From assembly GCA_016219145.1 (NCBI GenBank), contig JACRCG010000001.1, positions 1 to 12,149 of the forward strand: 12,149 nucleotides of DNA, given 5' to 3'. Source of the stretch: Deltaproteobacteria bacterium (lineage in GTDB: Bacteria > Desulfobacterota > Desulfuromonadia > Geobacterales > Pseudopelobacteraceae). Below the pieces are notes generated by a model that worked only from the letters and a program-made list of their open reading frames with translations, was not told where the DNA came from and did no database searches. The translations under genes were made by a program, and so were the position numbers. Shown here piece by piece: positions 1 through 6,473 of this stretch (position 1 is its first letter; each line of letters opens with the position of its first letter).

Positions 1-1140
1 GCGGATGCCATATACGACCAGGCCTACGCCGGACGCGTAGACCGGAGAGTTGACCACATCGACCAGTCCGCCGATATTCTGGGGCAGCCCCCTCCTGACC
101 GGCAGGTTGAAAATCTGTTCGGCCAGTTCCGGCATCCCTTCCAGGATGCTGGTTCCGCCGGTTATGACGACGCCGGATGCAATCGAGTCTTCCAGCCCGG
201 ACTTGATGATCTCGCGGTTAACCAGCGAAAAAATCTCCTCTACACGCGGGCCGAGGATTTCACACAGTACATTGCGTGAGAGTTCGCGCGGTTTTCGGCC
301 TCCGACGCTTGGAACTTCGATCTTGTCTTCTTTGCCGACCAGCGAGGAGAGGCAGCAGCCGAACTTCTGCTTGATCTTCTCAGCCTCTGCCATCGGGGTA
401 CGCAGGCCGACGGCAATATCGTTGGTAAGATGGTTGCCCCCCAGCGCCAGCACAGAAGTGTATTTTATGGCGCCTTCGGAAAATATTGCAATGTCGGTGG
501 TTCCGCCGCCGATGTCAACCATGCAGACGCCCAGCTCCTTTTCGTCCTCTGACAACACCGCGTGGGACGATGCCAGCTGTTCCAGGACAATGTCGGCAAC
601 ATCCAGTCCGGCCCGATTGCAGGACTTGACAATGTTCTGGGCGCTGGCAACTGCGCCGGTGACGATATGCACCTTGGCTTCCAGACGAACGCCGCTCATG
701 CCGAGCGGTTCGCGGATGCCGTCCTGCTCGTCGATAATGAATTCCTGCGGCAGGATATGCAGCACCTCACGGTCCATCGGGATGTTGATTGCCTTGGCGG
801 CATCAATCACCCGGCGTACATCCTCCTGAGAAACCTCGCGGTTCTTGATGGCGATGACGCCGTTGGAGTTCAACCCCTTGATATGTCCGCCGGCAATGCC
901 TGCAAAAACCGATTTGATTTCGCAGCCGGCCATCAGTTCGGCTTCGTCGATGGCTTTCCTGATGGCGCCAACAGTGCTTTCTATGTTGATCACCACACCC
1001 TTGCGCAGTCCGCTGGACGGGCTGGTTCCGATGCCGACAATGTCAATGCCGTCCTCGGTGACGTTCCCTACAATGGCGCAGATCTTGGTAGTGCCTATGT
1101 CGAGGCCCACGATCAGATTTTCACGTTTTGTTGCTGACAT
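1..1140 (-). CDS. ftsA: Cell division protein FtsA, 5' part (3' end beyond the left edge)
   Basis: FtsA is the actin-like ATPase that tethers FtsZ filaments to the inner membrane and recruits later divisome proteins. The visible 380 codons begin with an ATG at 1140-1138, preceded by a GAGGGGGGAG ribosome binding site. The N terminus carries the first phosphate motif, VGLDIGTTKI at residues 11-20, and the second, VDIGGGTTD, lies near residues 203-215. A further ATPase motif, VVITGGTSILEGMPEL, appears towards the left edge, and the last visible residues are VVYGIR. FtsA proteins are usually a little over 400 residues, so roughly 30 residues with the C-terminal membrane-binding helix are missing, because of the window edge and not a mutation. 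It follows ftsQ after 33 bases, and ftsZ would be expected next. The identification is secure. Confidence 0.96.
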   Translation of the reverse strand, partial: MSATKRENLIVGLDIGTTKICAIVGNVTEDGIDIVGIGTSPSSGLRKGVVINIESTVGAIRKAIDEAELMAGCEIKSVFAGIAGGHIKGLNSNGVIAIKNREVSQEDVRRVIDAAKAINIPMDREVLHILPQEFIIDEQDGIREPLGMSGVRLEAKVHIVTGAVASAQNIVKSCNRAGLDVADIVLEQLASSHAVLSEDEKELGVCMVDIGGGTTDIAIFSEGAIKYTSVLALGGNHLTNDIAVGLRTPMAEAEKIKQKFGCCLSSLVGKEDKIEVPSVGGRKPRELSRNVLCEILGPRVEEIFSLVNREIIKSGLEDSIASGVVITGGTSILEGMPELAEQIFNLPVRRGLPQNIGGLVDVVNSPVYASGVGLVVYGIR

Positions 1141-1173
1141 ACTCCCCCCTCGCAGCGGATAAAAATATTTGTT

Positions 1174-1998
1174 TCAGCTCTTCTTAACTATGATTTTGTC
1201 GCTGTAATCGAGATCAATGTACTGAAGCGCTTGGCGTTGACTCATCAGATCGCGGTAGATTCGGGAAAAACGCTCCACTTTTGCGGCGAACTCTCCTGAG
1301 CCTATCTTGACCGGAAGCGCTCCGGAAGCGGTGAACATGGTAAAACCGTAACCCTTATCGTAATGAATCTCGGACACATCCGCAAGGATAAATGCTCCCT
1401 TTTCACGCAATATCTTCAGTAGTTCGCAGGTTGTCTTGAGCGCTTGTCTGGTCCCTTTCGGATCACTTCCCAGCTCTTCTTCGCTAAAACCGGTTATGAC
1501 CGGATAGTCCAGCTTGTCTCCCTGATTAAGCACCTTGAAAACGTTGGCGTTTTTATCAAGATAATAGATGTAGCCCATATTGACGATTGCCAGCGGCTCG
1601 CGCTCGGTGACTGCTATTGAGATGCCGTCAGGGAAATAGCGATTGATGCGCACGGTCTCGACCCAGGGGTTTTGCAGGATATGTTCGCCCATACGCTTCA
1701 GGTTCATCCGTAGCAGATCCTTGCCCGGTTCGACCCCGGCAAGCCCCAGAATCTCTTCACGTGAAAGCCGCTTGGCGCTGGAAACCTCGATGTTCTTGAG
1801 CTTGAAAAAAGTGGTTGAACCGAGTACGCGATAGACTCCATACATAATTCCGACGGTCAGCACGCTCACAAGCAGTCCGGCTGCAATTTTCCCCAGCGGT
1901 CGCAGGTATTTCTTCAGGTCCAGCGGTTTACGCTGAATCTTGACCTTGTTGGGCGCCACTTTCCGGCGCTGGTATGAGGAATTTGCAAAATCCCGCAT
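1174..1998 (-). CDS. ftsQ: Cell division protein FtsQ
   Basis: FtsQ is a single-pass inner-membrane divisome protein that links early cytoplasmic components to the periplasmic FtsL/FtsB and septal synthase module. The 274-residue product has a basic cytoplasmic tail (residues 1-35), one hydrophobic segment at about 36-60, then a POTRA-type domain (about 65-133, starting FFKLKNIEVSSAKRLSREEI) and a FtsQ/DivIB domain from about 135. The PWVETVRINRYFPDGISIAV stretch (111-130) with following TEREPLAIV is typical of the family. The start is an ATG at 1998 with a modest upstream purine stretch (AAGGCGAG). Its start lies 4 bases from the ddl stop and 33 bases separate it from ftsA. Sequence conservation in this family is low, but topology, domain order and position between ddl and ftsA agree. 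Confidence 0.95.
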   Translation of the reverse strand: MRDFANSSYQRRKVAPNKVKIQRKPLDLKKYLRPLGKIAAGLLVSVLTVGIMYGVYRVLGSTTFFKLKNIEVSSAKRLSREEILGLAGVEPGKDLLRMNLKRMGEHILQNPWVETVRINRYFPDGISIAVTEREPLAIVNMGYIYYLDKNANVFKVLNQGDKLDYPVITGFSEEELGSDPKGTRQALKTTCELLKILREKGAFILADVSEIHYDKGYGFTMFTASGALPVKIGSGEFAAKVERFSRIYRDLMSQRQALQYIDLDYSDKIIVKKS

Positions 1999-2002
1999 GT
2001 TG

Positions 2003-2935
2003 TCAGCTCGCCTTGATTGAGAGAGATGCTGATTCTATGATGCGTGAAACCAGCTCATTAAAAGAAAGTCCGGCCCCTTTGGCTGCGATCTCCGGCAACA
2101 GGGACAGGGCTGTCATTCCGGGCAGAGTGTTGACCTCCAGCACATAACAGTCACCCGCGTCAGTCACCAGCAGGTCAACCCGGCTATACCCCTTGCAACC
2201 CAGGGCGCGATGGGCTTCCAGGCCGATTTGTTGGGCCTTCTCGTAAAGGGCAGGTTCCAGCCGCGCCGGAAAGATATGTTCAGCCATGCCATCAGTATAT
2301 TTGGCTTCAAAGTCGTAAAATTCGTTTTTTGGAACGATCTCAATCGCACCGACTGGACGGTCATCCAGAATTCCGACCTGAACTTCCTGCCCCTTGATGT
2401 ACTGCTCGACAAGGACTTCGTCATCATATCTGAAAGCCAGCTCCAGCGCCGCTTCCAGCTCGTTTTCCTGCTTGACGATCGTAACGCCGACCGATGAACC
2501 TTCCTGCACCGGCTTGACTACCAGCGGCAGGGCAAACGGCAGATCTTCAAGACGGACCACTTCTCCTTGACGGAAACAGCAAAATGGCGCAGTCAGAATG
2601 CCGCTGGCGGCAAAGGCCTGCTTGCTGTAGAGCTTGTGCATGGCCAGTGCGCTGGCCAGAACACCTGATCCGGTGTACGGAATCTGCATCAATTCAAGCA
2701 GCCCCTGTACGCAGCCGTCTTCGCCATAACGGCCATGCAGGGCGATAAAGGCTGTCTGAATCTGTTCACGCTTCAGTACTTCTGCCAGGTCCCGTCCGAC
2801 GTCGATTGCCACGGCCTGGAATCCTTGCGATTGTAGCGCGTTATATACTGCGGCGCCGCTTTTCAGAGATACGTCTCGTTCGGCCGAGAGACCTCCCATC
2901 AGTACGCCGATTTTATTGGATGTAATATTTTTCAT
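2003..2935 (-). CDS. ddl: D-alanine--D-alanine ligase
   Basis: This cytoplasmic ATP-grasp enzyme joins two D-alanines to make the dipeptide used by MurF. The 310-residue length is normal for DdlB-type ligases. Visible motifs are MGGLSAERDVSL with the catalytic-type Glu19, ALHGRYGEDG (65-74), the ATP-binding KPVQEGSSVGV (141-151), EFYDFEAKYTDG (205-216) and the metal and substrate site YSRVDLLV...LEVNTLPGMT (250-275). The tyrosine at 207, in the position that separates dipeptide from depsipeptide ligases, points to D-Ala-D-Ala and not D-Ala-D-Lac; that inference uses known family specificity rules. The ATG at 2935 is preceded by GAGGAAT lying at the end of murB, whose stop is 2 bases upstream. 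Translational coupling with murB is likely. Confidence 0.97.
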   Translation of the reverse strand: MKNITSNKIGVLMGGLSAERDVSLKSGAAVYNALQSQGFQAVAIDVGRDLAEVLKREQIQTAFIALHGRYGEDGCVQGLLELMQIPYTGSGVLASALAMHKLYSKQAFAASGILTAPFCCFRQGEVVRLEDLPFALPLVVKPVQEGSSVGVTIVKQENELEAALELAFRYDDEVLVEQYIKGQEVQVGILDDRPVGAIEIVPKNEFYDFEAKYTDGMAEHIFPARLEPALYEKAQQIGLEAHRALGCKGYSRVDLLVTDAGDCYVLEVNTLPGMTALSLLPEIAAKGAGLSFNELVSRIIESASLSIKAS

Positions 2936-2937
2936 GT

Positions 2938-3849
2938 TTATTCCTCGCCCACTATACGCACTTCTTCTTCCAGCGCAACACCGGATGTTGATAATACGGA
3001 TCTTTTCACCAGCTGCGACAGTTCAAAGAAATCGTCTGCGGTTGCAGCGCCGGTATTCACAAGGAAATTGCTGTGTATCTCGGATACTTGTGCTCCGCCA
3101 ACCCTGATGCCGCGCATTCCAGCCGCATCAATCAATCTCCAGGCCGCCTGTCCGGACGGATTTTTGAAGAATGAACCGGCACTCGGGAAGCCGACGTTGT
3201 GTTTCGAGCGCCGCAGCTCAAGATCCTTGCGTATCTCTTCCTCGGTATGCTGCGCTTCGCGCTTATCAAGCCTGAAAACAGCCGCCATTACAAGATCGCC
3301 CGCCAGAAGGTCGAGACGGCGATAGCCGTAATCCAGCTCACTGATGCAGAAATCCAGGATTTCTCCGTCACGCAGCAGGGTCAGGCATTCTGTTCGTTCC
3401 AGAACTCCCTGCCCATAAGCTCCGGCGTTCATTTTGATCGCGCCGCCGACGGTGCCGGGGATGCCGGAAATAAAACCGATACCACCCAAACCCAGCTCCT
3501 GGGCAAAGCGAACTACCGTTAAGTTCTCAGCCCCCGCCTCGGCTCTGATGTAGGCTCCATCCCCTTCAAGGGTAGGGTAGGGGTGGGGATGGGGTACGAT
3601 CTCAATCCGGTTGAAGCGCTCCAGCGATATGACGGCGCCACGAATTCCCTTATCCCGCACCAGCAGGTTGTAGCCCCGGCCGATAGCCAGCCAGGGTATG
3701 TGTTGCTCATTCAATTCTCCCAACACTGTTTTCAGATCATCCGCATCTTCCGGTACGGCGAACAGATCAGCCGGACCGCCAACCTTGAGCGAGGTGTGCA
3801 GGCTCATCGGCTCGTTGTACAGTAGCCGCCCGCGTATGTTCATGCTCAA
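2938..3849 (-). CDS. murB: UDP-N-acetylenolpyruvoylglucosamine reductase (type II MurB)
   Basis: MurB is the cytoplasmic FAD- and NADPH-dependent reductase that turns UDP-GlcNAc-enolpyruvate into UDP-MurNAc. The 303-residue frame has HTSLKVGGPADLF (18-30) and the FAD-binding region AIGRGYNLLVRD (55-66). GGIGFISGIPGTVGGAIKMN follows at 122-141, then PSAGSFFKNP (223-232), whose Ser227 is the expected proton donor of type II enzymes, and GVALEEEVRIVG near the C terminus. Residues about 85-98 (VPHPHPYPTLEGDG) are encoded by a short palindromic repeat also found in murG, inserted in a beta-turn without breaking the frame. The start is uncertain: TTG at 3849 is used here; an ATG lies at 3843 and a CTG at 3858 overlaps the murC stop. 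The glycine-rich FAD loop GRGYN differs from the commoner GGGSN or GNGSN. Confidence 0.95.
   Translation of the reverse strand: MSMNIRGRLLYNEPMSLHTSLKVGGPADLFAVPEDADDLKTVLGELNEQHIPWLAIGRGYNLLVRDKGIRGAVISLERFNRIEIVPHPHPYPTLEGDGAYIRAEAGAENLTVVRFAQELGLGGIGFISGIPGTVGGAIKMNAGAYGQGVLERTECLTLLRDGEILDFCISELDYGYRRLDLLAGDLVMAAVFRLDKREAQHTEEEIRKDLELRRSKHNVGFPSAGSFFKNPSGQAAWRLIDAAGMRGIRVGGAQVSEIHSNFLVNTGAATADDFFELSQLVKRSVLSTSGVALEEEVRIVGEE
3555..3595 (-). repeat. 41-bp palindromic repeat, copy 1, inside murB
   Basis: Read on the minus strand this 41-bp stretch begins ACCCCATCCCCACCCC and has a core with CCCTT and AAGGG arms around a central G. It matches the murG copy (5860-5900, plus strand) at 38 of 41 bases by direct comparison; the differences are at element positions 17, 23 and 37. 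Two of these weaken the stem relative to the murG copy. Here the element lies in the same sense as the gene and is translated as PHPHPYPTLEGDG. The exact insertion limits cannot be fixed without an uninterrupted homologue. Confidence 0.85.
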
Positions 3850-3870
3850 ACGGGTCAGTGTGATTCCTCC
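3847..3870 (-). promoter_or_regulatory. murB ribosome binding site and ambiguous start
   Basis: The best Shine-Dalgarno match ahead of murB is GGAGG at 3870-3866, inside the end of murC. It is 16 bases from the TTG at 3849 and 22 bases from the ATG at 3843, both long. An in-frame CTG at 3858-3856 lies at 7 bases and would overlap the murC TGA as CTGA, the same 4-base overlap geometry used by coupled genes. Whether TTG, CTG or ATG is used cannot be settled from sequence alone. Confidence 0.5.
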
Positions 3871-5234
3871 AGCAGGCGAACCAGCGCTTCGCCCTGCTGC
3901 CAGATATTTCCGGCTCCCAGAGTGATGACGATGTCACCCTCTTTAACCACGCCGGCAAGGTGCTCCGGGATCAGTTCGCGATCGGCAATATGGGTCACAT
4001 CCTTCTGGCCGTGCCTGCGCACCTCATGGGCCAGCCGCTCGGCGGTCGCCCCCTTGATCGGCTGTTCACCGGCGGCATACACGTCGGTCAGGATCAGCAG
4101 GTCGGCATCATAGAAGGCGGTCACAAATTCGTCGAACAGTTCATGAGTGCGGGTGTAGCGGTGTGGCTGGAAAGCTGCCACGATACGTCGCTCCGGCCAG
4201 CCTTGCCGCGCCGCTGCCAGCGTTGCCCTGATTTCAACCGGGTGATGGCCGTAATCGTCCACTACCATGATCCCCTTCGGCTGTCCCTTGACCGTAAAGC
4301 GCCGCCCGACGCCGCTGAACGCCGCAAAGCCTTCCTGGATGGCGGTAAACGGCACGTCCAGCTCAAGTGCAACGGCAATACAGGCCATGGCGTTCAGAAC
4401 ATTGTGTGGTCCCGGCATCGGAAAGGAAATTTCGCCCAGCCGGTAGCCCTTGTAATGAGCGACAAAAGAGGTCTGAAAACCGTCGTGTTTGACGTGGGTG
4501 GCGCGGATATCGGCCTGGGCCGAGAGCCCGTAGGTCATATAGCGTTTCTTGACACGCGGCAGAATCTCGCGGATGTTTTTATCATCCAGACAGAGAACTG
4601 CCATGCCGTAAAACGGCACCTTGTTGATGAATTCGACAAAAGTATCCTTGATCTCTTCAATCCCGGAATAGTGATCGAGATGATCGGCATCGATATTGGT
4701 TACCACCGCTATGGTAGGGGAGAGGAGCAGGAAGGAACCGTCCGATTCGTCCGCTTCGGCCAGCAGAAATTTGCCCTGGCCCAAGCGGGCATTGGTGCCA
4801 ATGGCATTCAGTTTACCGCCGATGACAATGGTCGGATCAATGCCGGCATGTCCGAGTATGGCGGCTGCCATCGAAGTTGTGGTGGTCTTGCCGTGCGTGC
4901 CAGCGATGGCGATGCCGTACTTCATCCGCATCAGTTCGGCCAGCATTTCGGCACGGGGAATGACCGGCACGTGCAGTTTCTTGGCCTCGATCACTTCCGG
5001 ATTGTCGTCATGCACGGCGGAGGAAATTACCACCACGTCCACATTCTTCAGATTCTCGGCCGTGTGCCCGATACCAATTTCAGCACCCAGGCTGCTCAGT
5101 CGCTCGGTTGTTTCGGAACCGCGCAGGTCGGAACCGGAAACCTTGTAGCCCAGATTGAGCAGCACCTCGGCAATGCCGCTCATGCCGATGCCGCCGATAC
5201 CGACGAAGTGGATTTTATCTATGTTTCCGTACAC
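3855..5234 (-). CDS. murC: UDP-N-acetylmuramate--L-alanine ligase
   Basis: MurC adds L-alanine to UDP-MurNAc in the cytoplasm, the first of the ATP-dependent Mur ligase steps. The 459-residue length is typical. The N-terminal nucleotide-sugar domain has GIGGIGMSG (12-20), and the central ATPase domain has the P-loop AGTHGKTTTT (111-120), EADESDGSF (160-168) and NIDADHLDHY (180-189). GPHNVLNAMA follows at 275-284, and the C-terminal ligase domain has DDYGHHP (326-332) and FQPHRYTR (355-362), which together mark MurC and not MurD, MurE or MurF. The start is a GTG at 5234 with a good AAGGGAG site just upstream; the alignment to GIGGIG leaves the usual short N terminus. The stop at 3855 lies 5 bases before the TTG of murB. 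A 72-base gap with small repeats separates it from murG. Confidence 0.97.
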   Translation of the reverse strand: MYGNIDKIHFVGIGGIGMSGIAEVLLNLGYKVSGSDLRGSETTERLSSLGAEIGIGHTAENLKNVDVVVISSAVHDDNPEVIEAKKLHVPVIPRAEMLAELMRMKYGIAIAGTHGKTTTTSMAAAILGHAGIDPTIVIGGKLNAIGTNARLGQGKFLLAEADESDGSFLLLSPTIAVVTNIDADHLDHYSGIEEIKDTFVEFINKVPFYGMAVLCLDDKNIREILPRVKKRYMTYGLSAQADIRATHVKHDGFQTSFVAHYKGYRLGEISFPMPGPHNVLNAMACIAVALELDVPFTAIQEGFAAFSGVGRRFTVKGQPKGIMVVDDYGHHPVEIRATLAAARQGWPERRIVAAFQPHRYTRTHELFDEFVTAFYDADLLILTDVYAAGEQPIKGATAERLAHEVRRHGQKDVTHIADRELIPEHLAGVVKEGDIVITLGAGNIWQQGEALVRLLEESH

Positions 5235-5306
5235 TGTTGCTCCCTTCGGTCGCAGGTTAAGGAGTTAGTTCGCTGCGCTCACAGACAGAGGTAGAGAAAT
5301 GTCATC
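5235..5306 (-). other. murG-murC spacer with small repeats
   Basis: This 72-base gap holds no gene. It carries the murC ribosome binding site (AAGGGAG close to 5234). TGTCATCTCAT occurs twice in direct orientation, at 5300-5310 across the murG stop and at 5340-5350 inside murG. TAGAGAAA (5292-5299) is the inverse of TTTCTCTA (5322-5329), and the outer ACAGA (5281-5285) pairs with TCTGT (5330-5334) after a 6-base bulge. Only on the plus strand is this stem followed by a run of seven T, so it is not a terminator for the operon. Confidence 0.6.
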
Positions 5307-6473
5307 TCATACCTTTACCTCTTTCTCTATCTGTTTTTTTGTCATCTCATCCACAATAATCCTGGCGGCATCAAGGCGAGCCAGACAGTAAGCCGCTTCG
5401 CCTGTTCTGTGTACGAGATCGGGGTCTTGCGCCAGAGTGGATATGGTCTCCGCCAGGCTTTTTCCCGTCAACTCGCCCTCCAGCATCATGAAGCAGGCAT
5501 CTTTTTTTAGCAGCGCCTCGGCGTTCCGGCGCTGGTGATCATCCGCTGCATGTGGGAAGGGGATAAACAGACAGGTCTTCCCGCAGGCACAGATTTCGGC
5601 AATTGTGGTGGCCCCCGCCCGGCAGATGATCAGATCGGCCTGGGCATATTCCGACGCCATATTGCTGATGAACGGAGTTACGCGTGCCTCCACTCCAGCC
5701 TCAAGATAGCCTGCCGTAACAGCCTCATAATCATTTTCGCCGGTCTGGTGGACGATATCCAGTTTGATCCTGCTCAGTTTCAAAAACGGGAGCGCCGCCA
5801 GCATCGCCATATTGATGGCATGCGCTCCCTGGCTGCCGCCGAAGATGAACAGGTGAAACACCCCATCCCCACCCCGACCCTCCCCTTGAAGGGGAGGGAG
5901 TTTTCCTCCCTCTTTCGACAAAGGGGGTATCGAGGGAGGATTTTGCTCCAGCATCTCCAGCATTTCCAGGATCTGCCGTCTCAGCGGATTGCCGGTCAGC
6001 AGCGTTGTCTCTTCCGGAAAATATCGGGCTGATTCCTCCAGTGTTATAAAAACCCGGTTTGCAAACCTGCCCAGCAGGCGGTTGGTCTGGCCGGGAATGG
6101 CGTTCTGCTCATGAATAAAGCGCGGAATCTGCATGCCTCTTGCAGCCAACACCATCGGCAGTGAGGCATAGCCGCCGACACCCAGCACCATGTCGGGCCG
6201 GAAGCTCTTCAATATCTTCCTTGACTGGGCGTAGCCGTAGAGCATCATGGCCGCTCCCTTGATCTGACTTAACCCGCCCTTGCCGCGAATCCCGGCAGCA
6301 GATATCAACTCCAGCCGGTATCCGGCCGCCGGTACGGCCCGCGCTTCAATGCCGCGCTCGGTGCCGACAAACAGCACCTGATTGGCCTTGTCGCGGGCAA
6401 GAAACTCCTCTGCTACCGCAATGCCCGGAAACAGGTGCCCTCCTGTGCCGCCTCCGGCAATAATGAGCTTCAT
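5307..6473 (-). CDS. murG: Lipid II synthase MurG (GlcNAc transferase) with a repeat-derived insertion
   Basis: MurG is the peripheral membrane GT-B glycosyltransferase that moves GlcNAc from UDP-GlcNAc to lipid I on the cytoplasmic face of the inner membrane. The N domain shows GGGTGGH (7-13), VGGYASLP (99-106) and HEQNAIPG (121-128). The C domain starts at LFIFGGSQGA (208-217) and has VHQTG (241-245) and the donor-binding region RAGATTIAE (284-292) with FPHAADDHQRRNA (305-317). At 388 residues it is about 25-30 longer than usual. The excess lies at about 175-204, between TGNPLRRQILEM and the C domain, and is encoded by two adjacent palindromic repeats (NPPSIPPLSKEGG, then PPLQGEGRGGDG). Since that is the interdomain linker and all active-site motifs are intact, the enzyme is probably functional. 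The ATG at 6473 overlaps the ftsW TGA as ATGA, with a strong AAGGAGG upstream. Confidence 0.96.
   Translation of the reverse strand: MKLIIAGGGTGGHLFPGIAVAEEFLARDKANQVLFVGTERGIEARAVPAAGYRLELISAAGIRGKGGLSQIKGAAMMLYGYAQSRKILKSFRPDMVLGVGGYASLPMVLAARGMQIPRFIHEQNAIPGQTNRLLGRFANRVFITLEESARYFPEETTLLTGNPLRRQILEMLEMLEQNPPSIPPLSKEGGKLPPLQGEGRGGDGVFHLFIFGGSQGAHAINMAMLAALPFLKLSRIKLDIVHQTGENDYEAVTAGYLEAGVEARVTPFISNMASEYAQADLIICRAGATTIAEICACGKTCLFIPFPHAADDHQRRNAEALLKKDACFMMLEGELTGKSLAETISTLAQDPDLVHRTGEAAYCLARLDAARIIVDEMTKKQIEKEVKV
5860..5900 (+). repeat. 41-bp palindromic repeat, copy 2, inside murG
   Basis: The plus strand begins ACCCCATCCCCACCCC and contains a perfect 10-bp stem, CCCTCCCCTT against AAGGGGAGGG, around a central G (5878-5898). 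It matches the murB copy at 38 of 41 bases but lies in the opposite orientation relative to its host gene. On the coding strand it is translated as PPLQGEGRGGDG. No stop codon arises in the frame used. Confidence 0.88.
5904..5940. repeat. Second palindromic repeat inside murG (different family)
   Basis: TCCTCCCTC (5904-5912) and GAGGGAGGA (5932-5940) are perfect 9-bp inverted arms; inside them CTTT (5912-5915) and AAAG (5920-5923) can form a smaller stem. On the coding strand this is translated as PPSIPPLSKEGGK, a peptide pattern that recurs as translated repeat sequence in many bacterial genomes (recall, not a search). It begins 3 bases after copy 2 of the 41-bp element, so the murG insertion looks composite. 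Confidence 0.8.

Noticed and set aside
50..1137. Overlapping plus-strand reading frames opposite ftsA
   Set aside because: The minus strand encodes FtsA with intact ATPase motifs; the plus frames are low-complexity shadows rich in Ser, Thr and Arg.
3960..5294. Long plus-strand reading frame of 444 codons opposite murC
   Set aside because: It is the antisense shadow of a clear murC; its translation shows no recognisable domain and codon use follows from the complementary gene.
5860..5940. CRISPR array or intein in murG
   Set aside because: There are only two unlike palindromes with no spacers of regular length, and the 30-residue insert has no splicing motifs.
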